A stretch of 5,927 nucleotides of DNA, taken from contig JBNJEM010000510.1 of the NCBI GenBank assembly GCA_051745935.1, positions 1 to 5,927 on the forward strand, written 5' to 3'. This document shows positions 1 through 5,927 of this stretch, in pieces. The notes beneath the pieces are model-generated. The model searched no databases. It worked only from the letters and a program-made list of their open reading frames with translations, and was not told the DNA's origin. The stretch is from JBNJEM01 sp051745935 (GTDB taxonomy: Bacteria; Planctomycetota; Planctomycetia; Pirellulales; Pirellulaceae). Both the position numbers and the translations under genes were made by a program. The stretch's first letter is position 1. The number at the start of each line of letters is the position of its first letter.

Positions 1-3000
1 GTGTCTTTTATCCTGTTTTTGTTCCGGCTGCCACCAGTGCATTTCGTCGCTCGGACGAAACAGAAACGCTGCCACCGCGCACCGGAGCAACCCCCCCCCA
101 GACGCCCACGAGGCAAGCTCTTGGGCCCCGGAGGGATTGACGCGGGGGGCGGGGACAGGAGCGTGCCTTCGGCACGCGATCAGTTAACATCACGTGCTGA
201 ATCACCTCCTGGCATTTGGGCCCGAGGTGTGTCAACCAACCACGCCTACCCCAAGGGTAAGCAAAGTAATTCGCACCGGATCCTGTAGGCAAAACAGGAA
301 CCAGTAAGCGGAACAAAAAGTCAGTGTACGGGGCTGCCACTGGTCGTCGCTAACCGCTCGATTTTTAGCAGCCCAGCTCGCGCCCATCGCTGGTTCAGCC
401 CGGCGGGGTAAAGATAATCCCGGGCGCCGTGGCGAAACTCCCGGCTCGCGCCGGGGTTAAGCTATCTACGTGGGAAAACCTGACTTTCCGGGTGGAAAAA
501 CGGCTGTCATCCAGAAGATAATGGCCAGAAGGGGGCGAAATCCCCCGGAAAGAACGTGTCCGCCAAGTGGTCATTAGCCACGCCCCTGTTTTCATGCGTG
601 CGGCCGGATGGACGGAATAGGACACAAACCCCAGCGGAGTGAGTCGCAATCATGTACGTATTATATTTCAGGCGGTTGGATGTTTCCGGGTGGAAAGCTG
701 TCCGACGCAAGCCCGCCTCCCGTTGGTCGGACTCGCGGCGGAGAAAGTCATCCGCGACCGGTATATCAGGTTCAAAGCGAGTTGGTTCGAGATGCCTCAT
801 GGTGTTGGCGCTGATGGGAGGAATCATCGGCATCGCCGCTGATAGCTTGTACGCGCAGCCAGGGCGAGGCCGTGGTGGCCCGGGTGGACGCATGGGCGGT
901 GGTCCTCCCGGTGGTGGCCCGGGTGGGTTCCTGGCTCGGCTCGATAGAAACAACAATGGGATGCTGGACCGGGACGAGATACAGGGGCGAACCCGAGCGA
1001 TGCTGGAGCGAATCGGGGGCGATGGCAGACTCGACCTCTCCAAACCCGTCCCCCTCAAAGACGTTGAACGGGCATTTGAAGAAATGCGAAACCGTCGCTC
1101 CCGCGGTGGGGATGACGATCGCGGCGGACGGGGACGCGACCGGGGACGAGGGCGGGATAACGACGATCGAAATCGCGATCGAAGGCGTGGTTCGTCGCGC
1201 TCGGAACCGGAGGAAAACCCGCTGGTCGCGGGATTCGGAGAAGTGGACCTATTTGAACCCGTGCCCGGCTTCGGTAGTTTGGGCGAACGGTTCGCCGTAA
1301 CCATCACCGAAGAGGATCGCCAACAAGCCCAACGGACGCTGGGGCGGTATGACCGGAACAAGGATGCAATCCTGGACCAAGAGGAAATCCAGCGGGGCCG
1401 GTGGCGCGGTGACCCTCTACTCTACGACCGGAATCGAGACGGCAAGCTCACGCTTAACGAACTGGCACTTCGCTACGCCGTGCGCCGCGCGGAAAGCGAA
1501 GAGGGGGCCAGCGATTCCCGAGATCGAGGCCGAGGATCCTCTGGACGCGACGATTCGTCTTCCGACGATGCTTCGGATCGAAGAGAACGTTTTATTGCCA
1601 TGATGTTCGGCCGGTATGACGGTGATAACAATGACGTTATTGAAGGCGAGGAAATGCGGCGGTTGGGGGGGCGGGGCGATCGGTATGATTTGAATAATGA
1701 CGGAAAGATCACCCGAGATGAATTCACGAAGGCCATGAGTGGACGGTTCAATCGGGGCGGAGACGACGACAATCGGTCTCGCTTTTTCCGGCGGCGCGGG
1801 GATGACCGCGGCGGACGCGACGACGACTCAAACGACTCATCGGAAAATGGCGACCGGTTCTCACGCTCCTCTTATCGCATCCTTAGCCCGTCGGAGCGAC
1901 TGGCCGAACTCGAGGGGCTTCCCGAATGGTTCGCTCGCTACGATATGGACGAAAACGGACAAGTGGAAATGGCCGAATACGCCACCACGTGGAACGAAGA
2001 GGTCATTGCCGATTTTTCCCAGTTCGACCTCAATGGCGATGGCATCATCACCCCCACGGAATGTCTGGAAGCTGTTGATCGCGGAGCGGTCCAGGGAGCT
2101 CCTCGCTCAACGGGCTCTTCGGACACCCGTTACGGTTCGCGGGGGTCCACCTCTTCTTCCACCTCTTCCGGCGGCTCCGATGAAAACGGCTCTCCCGAAC
2201 CCTCGGAGGCCGACCCGGCGGCCGCGAGCTCCGCCGACAACCCAGAAGAAGTTTCCCCCACCTACGTGAAATACGCCGTCGGCGTCATCAAGAAATACGA
2301 CGACAACCAAGACGGTGTGTTGACGTCCGATGAGTGGAAAAGCATGGGGAAAGACTACGCCTCGGCCGACACCGACGGGGACGGCCGGCTCACCCCCGTC
2401 GAATTGGCCCGGGCCGTCGCGTCCGAGAACTGAATACGTCAGGCCTTCTAGCCTGGCAGTCGTGGATTTGGAAAAACGCGGCAGAGTTCCCTGTCAACCA
2501 GCGTCGGCCTGGAGCCTGGAAAGGCTGACATAGAGGTCTACCAGGCGGCCAAAGGATCGCCGAAGGGCAACCGTCATTCGGTGGTCGGGCCTTACTCGTC
2601 TTCTTCCACGACGACACACAATCGCGCGGTCGCTTGGCAATCGCGCTGGCCAGTATGTTGAACGGCTACCAAATCGGTGCCCGGTTTGTCGTAAGCATGC
2701 GTCGTGACCGCGTAGCCATCGGCCGCATGGACGTCGGCGTTGGCGCCCCACCCGACGCGCACGGTGGGCGAGCCATCGCCAAAGTCCCAGGTTTCCCCGC
2801 CACCGGCGTGGAAGGTGCGGACTTTGAACGTGATGGACGTGTCGGGCGTAATGTCGAAGGTGGGCGAGTAGGTGGCGTGAATGGTGGGAGGCAGCGGGTG
2901 GGATGGGGAAAAACTTTAGGTCCTTGTAGCCCGTTTTGTGGCGCCTTGCATCCTTGCCCGCGTCGAATCAAGGACCTCAGGCACTGAAAAGACCAAAGGG

Positions 3001-5927
3001 AACACGGCGGACGGGGCTCACGCGTGAAAACAGCCGCGGGGCATCTTCCGTTTCTTCATCCGTGGGTCCGTTCTGCCATCGGTGGGCCTATCATGATATC
3101 TGACGCACCGGCGATCATCGTCGTGCCCTGGTGGCGAAATCTTCAACTCTTAAACCAAGCACGCGCGACAAACTCGGAACAATCTACTCGTTCTACTTTG
3201 CCCAATTTCCGGGTTTTTCATCAGTCCAGGCAGCGGGTGTGGCGGGTCCCGGTCAATAACCTGGACGACCTGAAAATCATACGATACATTTCCCACGGGA
3301 TCCGAGACTTTCAAAATCTCGCTGTAGGCCCCCGCTCGATCGTGTCGCCGCTTCACAACCGCCCCGGTCTCCGGGGCGCAAAGGGATCTCGCCGCCACGT
3401 GAGCAATTCCAGCCATTCCAATCAATCAGGGGAATCACAATGATACAGTGGCGTTGGCAGTGGAAAAACGTCTTCTTCGTCTTGTTCGCATTCATCGCCA
3501 TTCCCTGCGCCAGCGGCGGCAACACGAGCACCGAAGACGCGCTGCGGCTGAAAATTCTAAGTTACAACATCCACCACGGCGAAGGAATCGATGGTGAACT
3601 CGACCTCACGCGTATCGCCAAGGTTATTAACGCCGTGAACCCGGATGTGGTGGCACTTCAGGAGGTCGACGCGGGAACACAACGCACGGATCGGGTCGAT
3701 CAACCGGCCGTCCTGGCCCGGCTCTCGAACATGCATGTCGTCTTCGGTGGCAACATCCCTTACCAGGGCGGTGATTACGGGAATGCCGTTTTGTCTCGAT
3801 TTCCCATTCTACGGCATGAAAACCACCCGCTCCCTCGCTTCGACGACGCGGAGCAGCGTGGTGTGCTCGAAGTGCATATCAAGCTGCCGGACGGAGCCGG
3901 GCCCCTGGTGTTTCTGGCCACCCATCTGGATCATCGTCCCGGGGATCGCGAGCGGCTCGCGTCAGCCGCCGCCATCAACAAAATCTCCGTGGGGCACGCG
4001 AAATCGTCCGCCGAGCCCTCGCCTCCGGGAAAGTCGGATGCCGCGGAGGACCTCTCCAATCAGAAGGACCGGATCGATCATGGCCTAATCGTGGCAGGGC
4101 CGGAAGAACCAGCGGTGCTCGCCGGCGACCTTAACGATCTTCCAGACAGCGATACCCTGCGCGAATTCAAGACCGTGTGGGCTCCGGCCAAGAGAAAGGT
4201 ACTGCCCACGTTTCCCGCGAATCAGCCGGAGAAGCAGATTGACTTCATCTTGGTCCGCCCCGAGGCCCGATGGAAGACAATCGAAGTCCGGGTTCTGGAG
4301 GAACCCGTTGCGTCCGACCATCGGCCCATTTTCGCCGTGCTTGAGCTGCTACCGGCCAACTCAGCCAACACCGACTAACGAAACCACCCACGCAATGGGG
4401 TCCCGTGCGTCCTCGAGGCCCCCCGTGGCGGCACGGCTTGTCCTTCCTATAATGACGTGCCGAGGCGGTATGAGCGTTTTTCGACAAGGTATACAAGCCA
4501 GTAGGAGTGAAGCTGATGACAGTTGGATTCGGCATCGTTGGTTGTGGAATGATCGCCAATTTTCACGCGCGAGCGGTCGGGGATATCCCGGGGGCCTCGG
4601 TCGTGGCCTGCTATGACGCGGTTCCCGCGGCCGCCGACCGGTTCGCGGAATCGAATGGCTGTACCGCCTATCACGATATCGACAAGATGCTCGCCAACTC
4701 GGAGGTCGACGTGGTCACCATTTGCACGCCCAGCGGCGCGCACATGGAGCCGGCCGTGTCGGCTGCTCAAGCAGGCAAACACGTCATTGTCGAGAAACCG
4801 TTGGAAATCACCCTCACCCGGTGCGACCAAATCATTAAAGCCTGTGACGAAGCCAATGTCGTGCTCTCGACCATTTTCCCGTCCCGATTCCATGAATCCT
4901 CGCAATTGTTCAAACAGGCGATCGACAAAGGCCGCTTCGGCCGGCTCACGATCGGCGATGCCTACGTGAAGTGGTATCGCACGCAGGACTACTATGACAG
5001 TGGCCAATGGCGCGGTACGTGGGAACTGGATGGCGGTGGTGCCCTGATGAATCAAGCCATTCACAGCGTCGATCTCCTCACTTGGCTCATGGGACCGGTG
5101 CGGGAGATTTCCGCCCGTACGGCGACGCTGGCCCACGAGCGGATCGAAGTGGAAGATGTGGCGATGGCCACCTTGACGTTTGACAATGGCGCGCTGGGCG
5201 TCATCGAAGCCACCACGGCGGCCTACCCGGGCGCCTTGAAACGCATTGAAGTCCATGGCTCCGCAGGCTCGGCCGTGCTTGAGGAAGAGGACATCACGGT
5301 GTGGAAATTCGCCGAGGAAACCGAAGCCGACCAAGCGTTGTTGAAGCGAATGGCGGGCAAGACCGAGACGGGTGGAGGCGCGGCGGATCCCGCCGCGATC
5401 GGCCATCACGGGCACGCCGAGCAGTTCAAGGACGTACTCAACGCGATCAACAATAATACTCGCCCCTTAATCGATGGCCGCGAGGGTCGTCGCAGCGTCG
5501 AGATTATTTTGGCCGTGTACAAGGCAGCTGAAACCGGACAAACCGTGAAACTCCCCTTGGACGCCGATCCCGTCCTCGAAAGCCGCCAAAGCGGCGCCGG
5601 AGCGGGCGATACCGGCTGAACCACCGGCAAGGGCGAAGAAAGCGGTCCAGGACCTGCAAGGTGCCCCGAATCGCCGCGATTCCGCGGGGTAGCTGGCGAC
5701 CGTGCTGCTCGGCGAACAAAACGGGATAACGGACAGTCACCGGTTAGCGACCCATTCTTATCGGCTCATCATCAGAGGGGCTTCGTTTCTTTCCAGGGGC
5801 AACAGCAGCCAAGACGGACAGGGGGAAAGTGGGATGGCGAAAAACTTTAGGTCCTTGTAGCCCGTTTTGTTGCGCCTTGCGTCCTTGCCCGCGTCGAATC
5901 AAGGACCTCAGGGACTGAAAGGACCAA

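Overview
The window looks like chromosomal DNA from a planctomycete, probably a Rhodopirellula/Pirellulaceae-type organism. This is inferred from family content and style, not from a marker gene: a secreted EF-hand protein with Arg/Asp/Gly-rich linkers, the tail of a PKD-repeat protein, a Gfo/Idh/MocA oxidoreductase, moderately high GC and long gene-poor spacers. There is no rRNA or tRNA and no CRISPR array.

Layout. Positions 1-651 hold no convincing gene, only GC-rich DNA with several hairpins and short repeats. At 652-2433 (+) is a secreted protein with nine recognisable EF-hand loops. At 2592-3425 (-) is the C-terminal part of a PKD-domain protein, headless and split by an insertion, so a pseudogene. 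At 3440-4378 (+) is an exported endonuclease/exonuclease/phosphatase-family hydrolase with all its catalytic motifs. At 4516-5619 (+) is an NAD(P)-dependent Gfo/Idh/MocA oxidoreductase with its own likely promoter. From 5620 to 5828 there is only a possible terminator stem. The last 99 bases (5829-5927) are a 95% identical direct copy of 2898-2996.

Main result. A small insertion of about 327 bp (2901-3227) sits in the PKD pseudogene. It is flanked by a perfect 12-bp direct repeat (2889-2900 and 3228-3239). Its ends are imperfect inverted repeats, and removing it together with one 12-bp copy joins the two halves of the PKD sequence in frame into a continuous domain pair. The first 96 bp of the same element recur at 5832, where the window ends. 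This has the form of a small non-autonomous (MITE-like) mobile element with no transposase, carrying a conserved stem-loop. I cannot name the family.

The three intact genes show no obvious shared pathway. Each has its own start signals or a sizeable spacer, so this is a set of independent genes rather than an operon. The two exported proteins presumably act in the periplasm or outside the cell, and the oxidoreductase in the cytoplasm.
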